DNA of 64,000 nucleotides from Hoeflea sp. YIM 152468 (GCF_029210485.1 NZ_JARGET010000038.1:186001-250000); one strand, 5' to 3'; positions 46,401-54,890 are shown, numbered from the stretch's first letter. The notes: generated by a model from the letters alone, not told the origin. A program made the numbers and translations.

Positions 46401-48966
46401 TCACCTGCCACACCGCTGCCGTTTCCAGCGGGAGCACGGACCACGCAAGAATGGACCCGGCGAGCCAGGCTATGGGTGTCACTGATCGCCGCAAATTGTC
46501 CAGCATCTTGTACCGCCCAAGCAAGTTCAGGCCGCTGGAACTGGAAAAAATCAGCGGGAGCAACTGCCAGTCGCCCCGCGCCCACCGGTGCTGCCGCGAG
46601 GCGTCGACATCATAGCGGACAGGAAAATCCTCAACGAACTCCACGTCGGTCACCAACGCGGCGCGCGCGATAGACCCTTCAAGAAGGTCATGACTGAGAA
46701 CCGAATTCTCGGCTATCCGACCCGCCATGCCAGCCTCAAACGCCTCGACATGGTAGAGGCCTTTGCCCGTGAAGCTGCCTTCACCCAACAAGTCCTGATA
46801 GATGTCTGAAACCGTGAAGACATAGGGATCAAGCCCCCGGTCGACCGAGAAAGTCCGCTGGAATGCCGATGCTTCCGAGCCAGCGGTCAGCGACGAGGTA
46901 ACCCGGGGCTGCAAGATGGAATATCCGGCGGTGATCTTGCCCTCCGCCGCATCCCAATGGGGAGCATTGAGGGGATGGGCCAGCTTGCCGACCAGCGCCC
47001 GCACCTGATCGCGCGGCAGGCGAGTATCGGAATCAAGGGTCAAGACATAGCGGATGTCTTCCGGCAGCTCGCTGCTCGGCGTCAGGAATGTCGTGTCAGG
47101 GTCGCCACGCAACAACAGGTTGAGCTCATGAAGCTTTCCACGTTTGCGCTCCCACCCCATCCATACACCTTCAGCTTCGTTCCAGAGACGGGCGCGGTGA
47201 AGCAGGAAAAAGCGGCGGCTGCCGGTGTCGGCATATTTTTCGGCAAGCCGGTTCGTCTGAGCCTCCGCATATGCCAGGACCTCGAGGTCGTGATCGGACT
47301 TCTCTTCATCGCTGTCGGTCCAGTCGGTGGCCAACGCAAAAAAGAATTCCTTGTCGGGATTGGAGAGGTGGTGCACTTCGAGGTTACGAAGCAGTTCGTC
47401 CACGCTATCAAGGCTATCAATCAGGCAGGGAATGACGATCAGAGTACGTGCATCTGAGGGCACACCTTCCTTGAACGCATATCCCGGAAGATGGTCGGGG
47501 CGGAAGAATGCGAAAGCAGTATACTGAAAGAGCCCGGAAGCCGCATCCCACGCCGGCACGGCGAAAAGCGTCGACAGTATCACCAGCCAGACGACCGGAA
47601 CGCCGTTACCGGCCAATACCTGCGCGGCCATCCAGACAAAGCTCAACGCCAGCAATGCCACCGGAACGGCAATCCCGAATACCCCCAGACTGCGATAGGT
47701 TCGGCCCACTTTCTCACGCAATGTCGGGCGGTAGCCTGTCTTTTTTTGTAGCTGGCTCACGCCTTCGGCAACGAAGTAATAGCCGAGGTTTTTTTCCCTC
47801 GCGGCGGTTATTTGCGGATTCGCGCGCGCCTGCTCGGCCAGCTCCAGCGCCGCCAAAGCGACATCCTTCTCGCTGAATTCGGAGCGGCGGGCGATGTGCT
47901 CGATAACATCGCGGTAGCTGTTTCTGGTGCGGGCATCCAGAAGCGCAAAATTGCTTCGGGCGCGCAGCACGCAGTCGGCCCGGGAAACGGATTCAAACCA
48001 TTTGGTCCAGTCTGTCTCGTCGATCTGCCGCAGGCTGCGAATAATGTTTCCAACCGTGAGGTTGTCCATCGATAGCCGGGTGTGCTCGGCAATGATCACC
48101 TCCTCGGCGTGGGTTCCCCGCTGCTCGAGCAGGCTCTCCAGCCATGAGAGCGCGTCGGACGATCCCTGAGTGCCGTCGCGCAAACGGTAGAGCAATTGCG
48201 CCGCATAGGTGTCATCGGCTGTTGCATCGGCGCCCGAGTTTAAAAGTCCGGAATCTATCGGGCCGCTGCTGGAAGAGGCAACGGCGTCGGCGAACCGGTT
48301 GGCCAGCGCGCGCGTCTTGCGAGATGCCTCCACCCGGTCGGAAATCCGTCTGAGGTTTTCGAGCAGAACCATTCGCAATATGGCCGGAATTGCCCATATC
48401 TCGCCGATGGTCAGCACTTGATGCTTCTGAAATCCCGTGATCAGACTGGTCAGCCATTCCGGCTCGAAACAAGAATTTGTGTGGGCAATATAGAGCCATG
48501 AGATGGCCAACGTGCGGGGAACTTCTCCGCCGCCTTCCACGGGAACTTTTGGCAGCCGGTGATAAAATTTCTTCGGCAGATCCCGCACAACCTGCCTGAC
48601 ATTCTCATCGACAAGATGATGGTTGTCGAGCAGCCATTCGGCCGCCGGCGTAATCAGCAGGCGCTGTTGGGCAGCCTTGGAGATGGAGCGGAAGTTTGTC
48701 AGAAGCGCGGACGCATTGTCCTTGATCCGATCGGGAAAATACTTGGTGCGCTCAGGAAACGCGAAGAGCTCCCACGTCGGCAGGTCCCAGTGAGACTGGG
48801 CATGGAGCCGTTCTCCTAGCGCCTCAAGCTCTTCCGCCGCCAGGAAATCGGCTCTGATGGCATGGCTGCGCGCCCGGTCAGCCACTTTATGATCGAGATC
48901 GGGAGGAGTTGAATTTGGCGAAGAATTCGGGGATCTCAAGTTTGGAAATTCGGACATGGCTGCCAT
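40402..48966 (-). CDS. ndvB: Cyclic beta-1,2-glucan synthase (NdvB/ChvB)
   Basis: 2854 aa, the usual giant size. Inner-membrane enzyme that initiates, elongates from UDP-glucose, and cyclises periplasmic beta-1,2-glucan. The N-terminal third has membrane helices around residues 430-480 and 830-1000 flanking a glycosyltransferase domain with YVLTLDSDTRLPRDQ. A central glucoamylase-like region contains YNTRTLEVLQPSYVSSVDSGN and NYMAHHQGMSIVAIANAV. The C-terminal half is a GH94-type phosphorylase region with WNGYGGFDPGSNEYVI and LGGDWNDGMNRVGEAGRGESVW, thought to trim chain length. Important in rhizobia for low-osmolarity growth and plant infection. Start chosen at the first ATG; the ribosome binding site is weak. 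Confidence 0.96.
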   Translation of the reverse strand: MAAMSEFPNLRSPNSSPNSTPPDLDHKVADRARSHAIRADFLAAEELEALGERLHAQSHWDLPTWELFAFPERTKYFPDRIKDNASALLTNFRSISKAAQQRLLITPAAEWLLDNHHLVDENVRQVVRDLPKKFYHRLPKVPVEGGGEVPRTLAISWLYIAHTNSCFEPEWLTSLITGFQKHQVLTIGEIWAIPAILRMVLLENLRRISDRVEASRKTRALANRFADAVASSSSGPIDSGLLNSGADATADDTYAAQLLYRLRDGTQGSSDALSWLESLLEQRGTHAEEVIIAEHTRLSMDNLTVGNIIRSLRQIDETDWTKWFESVSRADCVLRARSNFALLDARTRNSYRDVIEHIARRSEFSEKDVALAALELAEQARANPQITAAREKNLGYYFVAEGVSQLQKKTGYRPTLREKVGRTYRSLGVFGIAVPVALLALSFVWMAAQVLAGNGVPVVWLVILSTLFAVPAWDAASGLFQYTAFAFFRPDHLPGYAFKEGVPSDARTLIVIPCLIDSLDSVDELLRNLEVHHLSNPDKEFFFALATDWTDSDEEKSDHDLEVLAYAEAQTNRLAEKYADTGSRRFFLLHRARLWNEAEGVWMGWERKRGKLHELNLLLRGDPDTTFLTPSSELPEDIRYVLTLDSDTRLPRDQVRALVGKLAHPLNAPHWDAAEGKITAGYSILQPRVTSSLTAGSEASAFQRTFSVDRGLDPYVFTVSDIYQDLLGEGSFTGKGLYHVEAFEAGMAGRIAENSVLSHDLLEGSIARAALVTDVEFVEDFPVRYDVDASRQHRWARGDWQLLPLIFSSSSGLNLLGRYKMLDNLRRSVTPIAWLAGSILAWSVLPLETAAVWQVILIISLFIAPTLSLFSAFFPSGTEGLSIGGHIRILASEIFNATAQVALRIVFIAHTAWVMGDAIVRSLYRVFVSRRHLLEWKTADQVSAAAGNTVASFYALMWQSPFIALSAFLLALAFEPQTAVIAGGFCALWVAAPAIAWFVSRPALTEDSLKLDTETETQLRLVARRTWRYFERFVNEDNHYLPPDNFQEDPEPVVAERTSPTNIGMYLLSTVAARDFGWISLSETLDRIDKTLDTVEKLPHHRGHLFNWYNTRTLEVLQPSYVSSVDSGNMAGHLVAVSSALRSWSEAPAVHLLGDMKGVGDVAYILEQSLSKIADDRRKTRPLRRRLEERLAGFLQTFERHMQEPHIAPLRAIKLSVIAAEVTALAVDLNSEIKSTQTASVVAWARSLHATCEAHFADATFDRTKLEQLQEHLQITSERARKIAFDMDFSFLLDETRGLLSIGYRPEDGELDASCYDLLASEARLTSLFAIAKGDVPSSHWFRLGRPIVDVNWQATLASWSGSMFEYLMPPLVMHERRGGLLSQTNRMAIARHKSYGQSHGVPWGISESAYNARDRELNYQYRNFGVPSLGLKRNLINDLVIAPYATALASQYVPADALANFDQLQQYDALGDYGYYDAIDFTPSRLPEGESCAIVRNYMAHHQGMSIVAIANAVHDGLMRDRFHADPVIEAAELLLQEKPPSDLVPLRRADESTQAGDGLTQLQEREFRIVTDPARSRREVLLLSNGHYSVMLTAGGSGYARWNGLAVTRWRPDPTFDDWGNFIFLRDLEDGHWWSATSGPGSSPGEPARTIFSDEKAEFFKTRGTLNSRLECLVASSFDAEGRRVVLTNRGERERTIELTSYCEPVLSADAADSAHPAFSKMFVRTHIGEHGNVIYAERNRRSPSDPDICVAHLISDARGGRAIQAETDRRRFIGRGRSLTDAIAFEPGARLSGSDGYTLDPCMALRRIVRIPPGKEIEVVFWTIAAPRREDIEAAVSHFHHAESFSQELHLAWTRSQVQMRHTDITLQEAALFQKFAGYLVYPDLSLSSDSASVASGEYQQSALWPMGISGDFPIFVLRLDNDGDLPIVQKAFRMQEYLRSRGLISDLVIINERAASYGQDVQNALDAYCQNAARRGLASGPGQHIFAVRRDLMTASAYSALLAAARVVLHTRNGKLSEQLERIETVFGQSGEKGDKRSHGAPQLMLPSPEGSDDTRHRGEAISGTDLLFWNGYGGFDPGSNEYVIRLAAGAATPQPWINVIANEKFGFHISAEGAAFTWSRNSRDYQLTPWTNDPVINRPGEAFYMRDMDDGSLYAPMAALSVDGAATYETRHGPGRSIMTMTCDGLSSRLTTIIAGKEPAKLARLEVSNAKSAPLRLRVYAYAELVLGNDRSRTAPFVQCRFNRAAEAMTATNPYSLTFPERTAFLAADHPAVAFTASRGDFFGSGGTIKRPSMVMSGAATANGAATRGDPCAVIACDIEIPPGETRSVVFMLGDAEKSADVGQMLERLRDRGFAEFEQQTLSQWQRFLGTLQVETPDKAFNTMVNTWLPYQNLACRITARSAFYQASGAFGFRDQLQDTLALLMHDSGLARRQILNAASRQFKEGDVQHWWLPDTGAGVRTKISDDVVWLAYAVSQYVSVTNDVAILDEMVSFLSGRTLEEDEHDAFFEPSSSRTKTSVYDHCARALNLAIARTGPNGLPLILGGDWNDGMNRVGEAGRGESVWLAWFLLHALDRFIPIAEARQEAGDVAEWRAHAKKLTKSIAGAGWDGQWYRRGYYDDGTPLGSSQSEECRIDSIAQSWSVLSGKGNAERSAQAMDSVTDKLIDTDDGLIRLFTPPFQATPKEPGYIKGYPPGVRENGGQYTHAATWVVYALAKMGRTEDAWRAFSMLNPVNHSLDQTAADTYRVEPYVVAADVYGADDKIGRGGWTWYTGSAGWLYRTAVEAILGIEIRGGDLQVNPAIPDDWNGYTAHIEIAGKRREIRVDRSGDGKLTVRIDGELTPHGAESG

Positions 48967-49411
48967 TTCGATTGTTTAGACATGACTAACGTGCCAGCAC
49001 ACTATACGTTCCGCAGACTAGCTGGCTCGTATTGAAGCTGACGGTGTACTCATCCCCAGTGCTTGTCGCGTTCAAATGGATTGATTTGAACGCGACAAGC
49101 ATTGATTCAAAGAGATACAGCGTCCCTTGCACATCCAACCGGATGCACAAGGAATGCTGCAGGCGTGGGCATCGCCGCTTTGGCTCAACCGCGACGACCC
49201 CGCCACCCTCCCTGGTTTTCCTCCTTGCAAACCCGGCAATCTGCATTGCCGCTGACAGGCCCCAGGTGTCGTTGCGATGCTGCGCCTGAAATCGGCTCTG
49301 ACCGCTCAACTCTGCCTGCCGGCTTTCCTCAGACCGCATCCACCTCTTAATCGATGCATCCGACCATCCCGAACGTCTCGAACGTCTCGACAACGTCCAG
49401 GATTCAGCCTG
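48967..49411. other. Intergenic region upstream of ndvB
   Basis: 445 bp without a credible gene; a minus-strand frame (48986-49393) translates part of the repeat element and is not called. It contains the RIME-like element at 49057-49159. The ndvB promoter should lie here but no clear boxes were found. Confidence 0.55.
49057..49159 (-). repeat. RIME-like rhizobial intergenic mosaic element (double palindrome)
   Basis: Two palindromes joined by a short spacer. The first has perfect 17-base arms, 49061-49077 and 49084-49100 (GCTTGTCGCGTTCAAAT and its complement), loop 49078-49083; pairing extends to 49057/49104. The second has 19-base arms, 49118-49136 and 49141-49159, 15 of 19 matching (CAGC..CCTTG....CATCC). 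The minus-strand spacer reads TGTATCTCTTTGAATCA, resembling the conserved linker of rhizobial mosaic elements known from memory. Confidence 0.65.
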
Positions 49412-50932
49412 TCACTGACTCAAGAGACGGCTCCTTAGTGTCGTCTTGAGCACCTTGCCGTAATTGTTTTTCGGCAATTCCAAGGCAAAGAAATAGGCCT
49501 TGGGACATTTGAAGCCAGCGATCTGGCTGCGACAGTGGCCATCGAGTTCCGGTGAAGCCGGGGGGTGCTGTCCGGCCGGGACGACGAAAGCCACAACCTC
49601 CTCGCCCCAGTCCGCACTCGGTCGGCCAATGACCGAGACTTCGGCCACAGACGGATGGCTCAACAGCGCTTCCTCGACTTCGCGCGGATAGATGTTGCTG
49701 CCGCCCGAGATGATGACGTCCTTGGACCGGTCGCGCAACGTCAGATAGCCATCCTGATCGAGCGAGCCCATATCGCCGGTCCACAGCCAGCCGTGCTTCA
49801 GGCTCTCAGCGGTGGCTGCAGGATCGTTCCAGTACCCTCTCATGACGGGTGGACCGGCAGCTATGATTTCGCCAATCTCACCCGGCTGCCTGTCCTTTCC
49901 GTCCGGACCGACAACGCGGATCTGCACACAAGATTGTGGGGTGCCGACCGAGGCCAGACGCTCGTGCCAGCGGGGATGCTGCCTGTCGATGATATCGCCC
50001 CGGGTCAGAGAGGTCAACGCCATCGGACATTCGCCCTGGCCGTAGATCTGAACGAACCGGGCGCCAAATTGCGCGGTTGCAGCCTCGATGTCAGCAAGAT
50101 ACATCGGCCCGCCGCCATAAACAATGGTGCGCACGCCTTCGCCGGAATAGCCGCTTTGCCGGGCGGCAGCCACCCAGCGGTTGATCATGGTCGGAGCCGC
50201 AAACAGGGTGACGCTGCCGAGTTTGGGAGCCAGCGTCGACAGCTCCTCCGGATCAAAGCCGCCGGACGCAGGGATGACATGACGGCTGCCACGCAGCACA
50301 TGCATGAAATTGTAAAGCCCCGCACCATGGGACAAAGGCGCCGCATAAACCGCCGCATCCTCGGCCAGCACGTCGTCCACATCAACGAAATAGGCATAGG
50401 TCATGGCGTGCAGATTGGCGATGCTCAGCATCACGCCTTTCGGCTTGCCGGTGGTGCCCGATGTGTAAAACAACCACGCCAGGTCATCGGCCGCACGGGG
50501 AAGGGGTGCGGTGAGCCCGTGACTGTCAGGCGCGACCACCGGCCGGGTTTCAAGATCGTGCAGAGAGCAGTCAGCCGGCAGCAAGGCCTGCAACTCGCCC
50601 GCACCCGCGCCCGAAACGAACACCAGCCGGCTGCCCGAATCCTCGATGATATAGGCCGCCTCGCGGGCATGGAGCTTGGCATTGATGGGAACCGCAACGC
50701 CACCGCAAAACCAGATGCCATACAGCAGTTCGAGATAGGCGGGGCAGTTCTTCATGAAGATTGCGACACGGTCGCCGGGACCAATCCGGTACCGGCTGAC
50801 AAGCGTTGACGCGGTGCGGGAGGCGCGATCGGCAAAACCGGCATAGGTCGAGATCAGGTTTTCACCTGACATCAGGGCTGGTGCATCAGGCTGTCTTCTC
50901 GCTGTGCGGATGAGCCACTCTGCCAAATTCAT
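49412..50932 (-). CDS. Class I AMP-forming acyl-CoA synthetase
   Basis: 506 aa. Adenylation motifs: LFYTSGTTGKPKGVMLS (P-loop-like), YGQGECPMA, WTGDMGSLDQDGYLTLRDRSKDVIISGG and the C-terminal lysine region NNYGKVLKTTLR. Activates a carboxylic acid to its CoA ester using ATP. Start at 50932 (MNLAEW) has GGAG seven bases upstream. Stands alone between ndvB and a hydrolase gene; substrate chain length cannot be told. Confidence 0.9.
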   Translation of the reverse strand: MNLAEWLIRTARRQPDAPALMSGENLISTYAGFADRASRTASTLVSRYRIGPGDRVAIFMKNCPAYLELLYGIWFCGGVAVPINAKLHAREAAYIIEDSGSRLVFVSGAGAGELQALLPADCSLHDLETRPVVAPDSHGLTAPLPRAADDLAWLFYTSGTTGKPKGVMLSIANLHAMTYAYFVDVDDVLAEDAAVYAAPLSHGAGLYNFMHVLRGSRHVIPASGGFDPEELSTLAPKLGSVTLFAAPTMINRWVAAARQSGYSGEGVRTIVYGGGPMYLADIEAATAQFGARFVQIYGQGECPMALTSLTRGDIIDRQHPRWHERLASVGTPQSCVQIRVVGPDGKDRQPGEIGEIIAAGPPVMRGYWNDPAATAESLKHGWLWTGDMGSLDQDGYLTLRDRSKDVIISGGSNIYPREVEEALLSHPSVAEVSVIGRPSADWGEEVVAFVVPAGQHPPASPELDGHCRSQIAGFKCPKAYFFALELPKNNYGKVLKTTLRSRLLSQ

Positions 50933-50983
50933 GCCGCTTCTCCACAATCCGATCGCATTCGTATCTAAGCTCGTTGCCGGATC

Positions 50984-51802
50984 TCAGGTGTCGGGCGAGA
51001 CACTCTGCGGTTTTTCGTCCGTGCCGGGCAGTTGTTTGTGACTCCATTCGAGCCGCTTGTAGTCGAATCCGTATTCAAGGGTCGGCTTGACGATGCGGAA
51101 ATAGGGCGACAGGTCGAAATCCCGTGGTGCGAACAGCGAATGATGGCGAATGTGCAGAATTTCCCGGCGGGAATAGTCGGATTCAGCGCATTGCCGTCCT
51201 GGCGACCGCGTCACCTCGGGCAGAATCGGATAATCGATGGAGTGGAACGCCTGGGCAATCATCGACGAGCAGATGGCCCGGGTCGGATCGCCAGCCCCGA
51301 AGGCAATCAGGCGCCGGCGCCAGCGCACCGGAACCGGCGGCGTGGGAAAGAAGTAGCGCAACATGTCGAAGATGTTCTTGAGATCGTAGCGAACGCCGAG
51401 CCTGTCGATCATATAGGTGACAACTGCGGTCCGATCCTCCGGAGTGAGGCCGGCCGGCCGGCAGATCCGGGTGTTGAAACGGGTGTATTTGGCCAAGGGT
51501 ACGGCAACGCAGCCTTCACCCAGGTTGACTTCTATGAGCTGCGGAAAATCTTCCCCGTCGTCGATCTCCGGCTTGAGCGCTGTCCCGACATAAAGTGCGG
51601 CATGAGACCAGGTCGACTGGGTGAGGTACTTGATCGCCGCCGATATCTTCTGGTTGCCCTCAACCAGAAGAATGTCGCCCGGACGAAGGGCGCGTGACAG
51701 CGTCTCCGGGTCTGAGGGAGTGTAGGGTTCGTACCCGGAATTGGCTGAGTGCAATCTGCGCGCCAGGAATCGTCCCAGGCGGTCGAGCAGCGTGTCGGTC
51801 AT
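50984..51802 (-). CDS. YiiX-like permuted NlpC/P60 cysteine hydrolase
   Basis: 272 aa from the preferred ATG. Permuted papain-like fold: PGDILLVEGNQ, His67 in STWSHAALYVG, and Cys178 in RAICSSMIAQAF. No signal peptide or lipobox seen. Family members cleave peptide or amide/ester bonds, sometimes in cell wall or lipids; the substrate is unknown. Start ambiguous: 51802 follows AAGGGA closely; 51820 is an alternative without a ribosome binding site. Divergent from mbfA with the ICE box between them. Confidence 0.75.
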   Translation of the reverse strand: MTDTLLDRLGRFLARRLHSANSGYEPYTPSDPETLSRALRPGDILLVEGNQKISAAIKYLTQSTWSHAALYVGTALKPEIDDGEDFPQLIEVNLGEGCVAVPLAKYTRFNTRICRPAGLTPEDRTAVVTYMIDRLGVRYDLKNIFDMLRYFFPTPPVPVRWRRRLIAFGAGDPTRAICSSMIAQAFHSIDYPILPEVTRSPGRQCAESDYSRREILHIRHHSLFAPRDFDLSPYFRIVKPTLEYGFDYKRLEWSHKQLPGTDEKPQSVSPDT

Positions 51803-51913
51803 TTCCCTTACTTCAGTCATGAGGCAACAGTTGGCCTGTGAGCGGCGCCGGATCAAGCCACGATGTTTCAACTTTGCGTTTTCCGGCTTGAAAAGTGACT
51901 TCGCCCCAATTAG

Positions 51914-51930
51914 TTTAGAACAATTCTAAT
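51914..51930 (+). promoter_or_regulatory. Irr-binding iron control element (ICE box) upstream of mbfA
   Basis: TTTAGAACAATTCTAAT: a perfect TTAGAA-N3-TTCTAA palindrome (51915-51929) matching the rhizobial ICE consensus TTTAGAANNNTTCTAAA at all but the last base. It ends 14 bases before the mbfA ATG, suited for repression. Irr represses mbfA at low iron in Bradyrhizobium and Agrobacterium. Confidence 0.85.
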
Positions 51931-51944
51931 CCAAGGGATTCCTC

Positions 51945-52928
51945 ATGCTGTCTCGTCTCACCGGCTTCAACCGCAGGTCCTTTGATTCCCTGAGCGAACA
52001 GGAGATACTTGCGCTCGCGATTTCGTCGGAAGAGGATGACGGGCGCATTTACCTCGCCTACGCAGATCATTTGCGCGATGATTATCCGCAATCGGCGAAG
52101 GTTTTTGAGGAAATGGCGGCTGAGGAGGGCGAGCACCGTGCCCTGCTGATTGAACGCCACAAGGCACGGTTCGGAGATCGCATACCGCTGATTCGGCGCG
52201 AACATGTGCGCGGATATTACGAACGGAAGCCGGATTGGCTGGTCAAGAACCAGTCTGTCGACCTGATCCGGCAGACTGCCGAGGACATGGAAGCTCAAGC
52301 GCACGCCTTCTATCTTGCCGCGGCACAGCGCAGCCAGGATGCAGACACCAGAAAACTGCTCGGCGATCTGGCGCTGGCCGAAAAAGCCCATGAATCGCTG
52401 GCCCGGCGCCTGGGGCTCAAGCATACGCCGGATGACGTCAAGGCCGAAGAGGCCGAAACCAACCGCCGCAAATTCATTCTGACCTACGTCCAGCCAGGCT
52501 TGGCCGGCCTGATGGATGGTTCGGTGTCAACGCTGGCCCCGATATTTGCCACGGCGTTCGCAACCGGCGACACCTGGACAACCTTTCTGGTCGGTTTGTC
52601 AGCATCCGTCGGGGCCGGCATTTCGATGGGCTTTACCGAGGCTGCCCATGATGACGGGGTCATTTCCGGCCGCGGTTCGCCGGTCAAGCGCGGCCTGGCG
52701 TCAGGCATCATGACGGCGATCGGCGGTCTTGGTCACGCGCTTCCCTATCTGATCCCGGATTTCACCATCGCCACCACGGTCGCGATCGCAGTGGTGTTCG
52801 TCGAGCTCTGGGCCATCGCCTGGATTCAGAACCACTGGATGGATACACCGTGGAGCCGAGCCATTTTCCAGGTCGTCCTTGGCGGCGCGCTGGTGTTCGC
52901 TGCGGGTCTGCTGATCGGGAATGCCTGA
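51945..52928 (+). CDS. mbfA: Membrane-bound ferritin MbfA (ferritin-like domain fused to VIT1-type transporter)
   Basis: 327 aa. Residues about 15-150 form a ferritin-like/erythrin four-helix domain with iron-ligand Glu/His (AISSEEDDGRIY, EEMAAEEGEHR, ALAEKAHE). Residues 165-327 match the vacuolar iron transporter family: YVQPGLAGLMDGSVSTLAPIFATAF, ASVGAGISMGFTEA, several membrane helices. MbfA exports iron from the cytoplasm and protects against iron and peroxide stress. ATG follows AAGGGA. The upstream ICE box indicates Irr repression. Confidence 0.93.
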   Translation: MLSRLTGFNRRSFDSLSEQEILALAISSEEDDGRIYLAYADHLRDDYPQSAKVFEEMAAEEGEHRALLIERHKARFGDRIPLIRREHVRGYYERKPDWLVKNQSVDLIRQTAEDMEAQAHAFYLAAAQRSQDADTRKLLGDLALAEKAHESLARRLGLKHTPDDVKAEEAETNRRKFILTYVQPGLAGLMDGSVSTLAPIFATAFATGDTWTTFLVGLSASVGAGISMGFTEAAHDDGVISGRGSPVKRGLASGIMTAIGGLGHALPYLIPDFTIATTVAIAVVFVELWAIAWIQNHWMDTPWSRAIFQVVLGGALVFAAGLLIGNA

Positions 52929-53122
52929 CACCAGGCCGCATTGATCTCAATCCATTGGCCCATTTTCTGCGCCCGATAGACAAGATCATAGCCGTTGTTC
53001 CGGTGCGAGTCGCAGCTCCGGCCCCACCGGAAAACAAGTCCCCGGCACGCCCACCCATCGCGGGTTCTCCGGCCGGTGACGAAAAGGGACATGCGCAATC
53101 CGGTCTGGACAAAAATCGTATG

Positions 53123-53154
53123 AAAAAAACCCGCCGGATCGCTCCGGCGGGTTT
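53123..53154 (-). terminator. Intrinsic terminator of rpsA
   Basis: On the minus strand, AAACCCGCCGGA, a four-base loop (53139-53142) and TCCGGCGGGTTT form a perfect 12-bp stem (53127-53154) followed by a T-run. It starts about 30 bases after the rpsA stop. Confidence 0.9.
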
Positions 53155-53183
53155 CGTGGTCCTAACGTCAGATCCGGAAAGGA

Positions 53184-54890
53184 TCAGTCGTCGCTGTTCT
53201 GCTTCTTCAGGGCAGCGCCGAGAATGTCGCCGAGCGAAGCGCCCGAGTCGGACGAACCGAACTGTGCAACTGCCTGCTTCTCTTCGGCGATTTCCAGCGC
53301 CTTGATCGACAGACCGACCTTGCGGTCCTTCTTCGAAAAGCTGGTGACGCGAGCGTCGACTGTCTGGCCGACCGAGAACCGCTCAGGGCGCTGCTCGTCA
53401 CGGTCACGCGACAGATCCGAGCGGCGGATGAACGAAGACAGGTCTTCGTGATCAACCAGCACCACTTCGAGACCGCCGTCGGTGATCGCAGTCACCTTGG
53501 CCGAGACGATGGCGTTCTTGCGCAGCTCGCCCGAAGCGGCAGCGTCGCCGATCGAGTCCTTGCCAAGCTGCTTGATGCCCAGCGAGATGCGCTCCTTGTC
53601 AACATCGACATCGAGCACGACGGCCTTGACCATGTCGCCCTTGTTGAACTCCTCGATGACCTGTTCGCCTGGACGGTTCCAGTCGAGGTCGGAGAGGTGA
53701 ACCATGCCGTCGACATCGCCTTCGAGGCCGATGAACAGGCCGAATTCGGTCTTGTTCTTGACTTCGCCTTCGACTTCGGTGCCGGCAGGGTGGCTCTGTG
53801 CGAACACTTCCCACGGATTCTCGAGCGTCTGCTTGAGGCCGAGCGAGATGCGGCGCTTGTTGGGGTCGACTTCAAGAACGACCACGTCAACTTCCTGTGT
53901 CGTCGACAGGATCTTGCCGGGATGCACGTTCTTCTTGGTCCAGGACATTTCCGACACGTGGATCAGACCTTCGATGCCCGGCTCCAGTTCGACGAACGCG
54001 CCGTAATCGGTGATGTTGGTCACGGTACCGGTGATGCGCTTGCCCGCCGGGTACTTGACGCCGATGCCATCCCACGGATCGCTTTCCAGCTGCTTCATGC
54101 CCAGCGAGATGCGGTGTGTTTCCTGGTTGATGCGGATGATCTGGACCTTGACGGTCTGACCGATCGACAGGATTTCGGACGGATGGTTGACGCGGCGCCA
54201 GGCCATGTCGGTCACGTGCAGCAGGCCATCGATGCCGCCAAGATCAACGAACGCACCGTAATCGGTGATGTTCTTGACCATGCCTTCAACGGTCTGGCCT
54301 TCTTCGAGGTTCTGCACGATTTCCGAACGCTGTTCGGCACGGCTTTCCTCAAGCACGGTGCGGCGCGAGACAACAATGTTGCCGCGGCGCTTGTCCATTT
54401 TCAGGATTTCGAAGGGCTGCGTGATGTGCATCAGCGGGGTGACATCGCGGATCGGGCGAATGTCGACCTGGCTGCGCGGCAGGAAGGCCACGGCGCCGTC
54501 CAGATCAACGGTAAAGCCGCCCTTGACCTGGTTGAAGATGACACCTTCAACGCGCTCCTGCCCATTGAACTTCTCTTCGAGACGGATCCAGCTTTCCTCG
54601 CGGCGAGCCTTCTCGCGCGACAGCATGGCCTCGCCCAGAGCGTTTTCGATACGTTCGACATAGACTTCGACTTCATCGCCGACTTTCAGCGTGCCGTCCT
54701 TGGCCTTGGCGCCGAATTCCTTGAGCGGGACGCGGCCCTCGACCTTGAGGCCGACGTCGATGATGGCGACGTCCTTCTCGATGGCCATGACGATGCCCTT
54801 GGCGACATAGCCTTCGGCGAGATCCTGCGTAGCAATGGATTCGGCGAACAGGGATGCGAAATCCTCTGTCATCGTTTCAGTGTTAGACAT
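53184..54890 (-). CDS. rpsA: 30S ribosomal protein S1
   Basis: 568 aa with six S1 (OB-fold) repeats, visible as recurring ITDYGAFVDLGG, GLLHVTDMAW, ITDYGAFVELEPG, GLIHVSEMSW, KTEFGLFIGLEG, GMVHLSDLDW. Binds mRNA on the small ribosomal subunit and supports initiation on weak ribosome binding sites. Start at 54890 (MSNTETMTEDFASLF) has AGGAGA six to seven bases upstream; the longer frame is rejected. Downstream of cmk, as in many proteobacteria. Confidence 0.97.
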   Translation of the reverse strand: MSNTETMTEDFASLFAESIATQDLAEGYVAKGIVMAIEKDVAIIDVGLKVEGRVPLKEFGAKAKDGTLKVGDEVEVYVERIENALGEAMLSREKARREESWIRLEEKFNGQERVEGVIFNQVKGGFTVDLDGAVAFLPRSQVDIRPIRDVTPLMHITQPFEILKMDKRRGNIVVSRRTVLEESRAEQRSEIVQNLEEGQTVEGMVKNITDYGAFVDLGGIDGLLHVTDMAWRRVNHPSEILSIGQTVKVQIIRINQETHRISLGMKQLESDPWDGIGVKYPAGKRITGTVTNITDYGAFVELEPGIEGLIHVSEMSWTKKNVHPGKILSTTQEVDVVVLEVDPNKRRISLGLKQTLENPWEVFAQSHPAGTEVEGEVKNKTEFGLFIGLEGDVDGMVHLSDLDWNRPGEQVIEEFNKGDMVKAVVLDVDVDKERISLGIKQLGKDSIGDAAASGELRKNAIVSAKVTAITDGGLEVVLVDHEDLSSFIRRSDLSRDRDEQRPERFSVGQTVDARVTSFSKKDRKVGLSIKALEIAEEKQAVAQFGSSDSGASLGDILGAALKKQNSDD

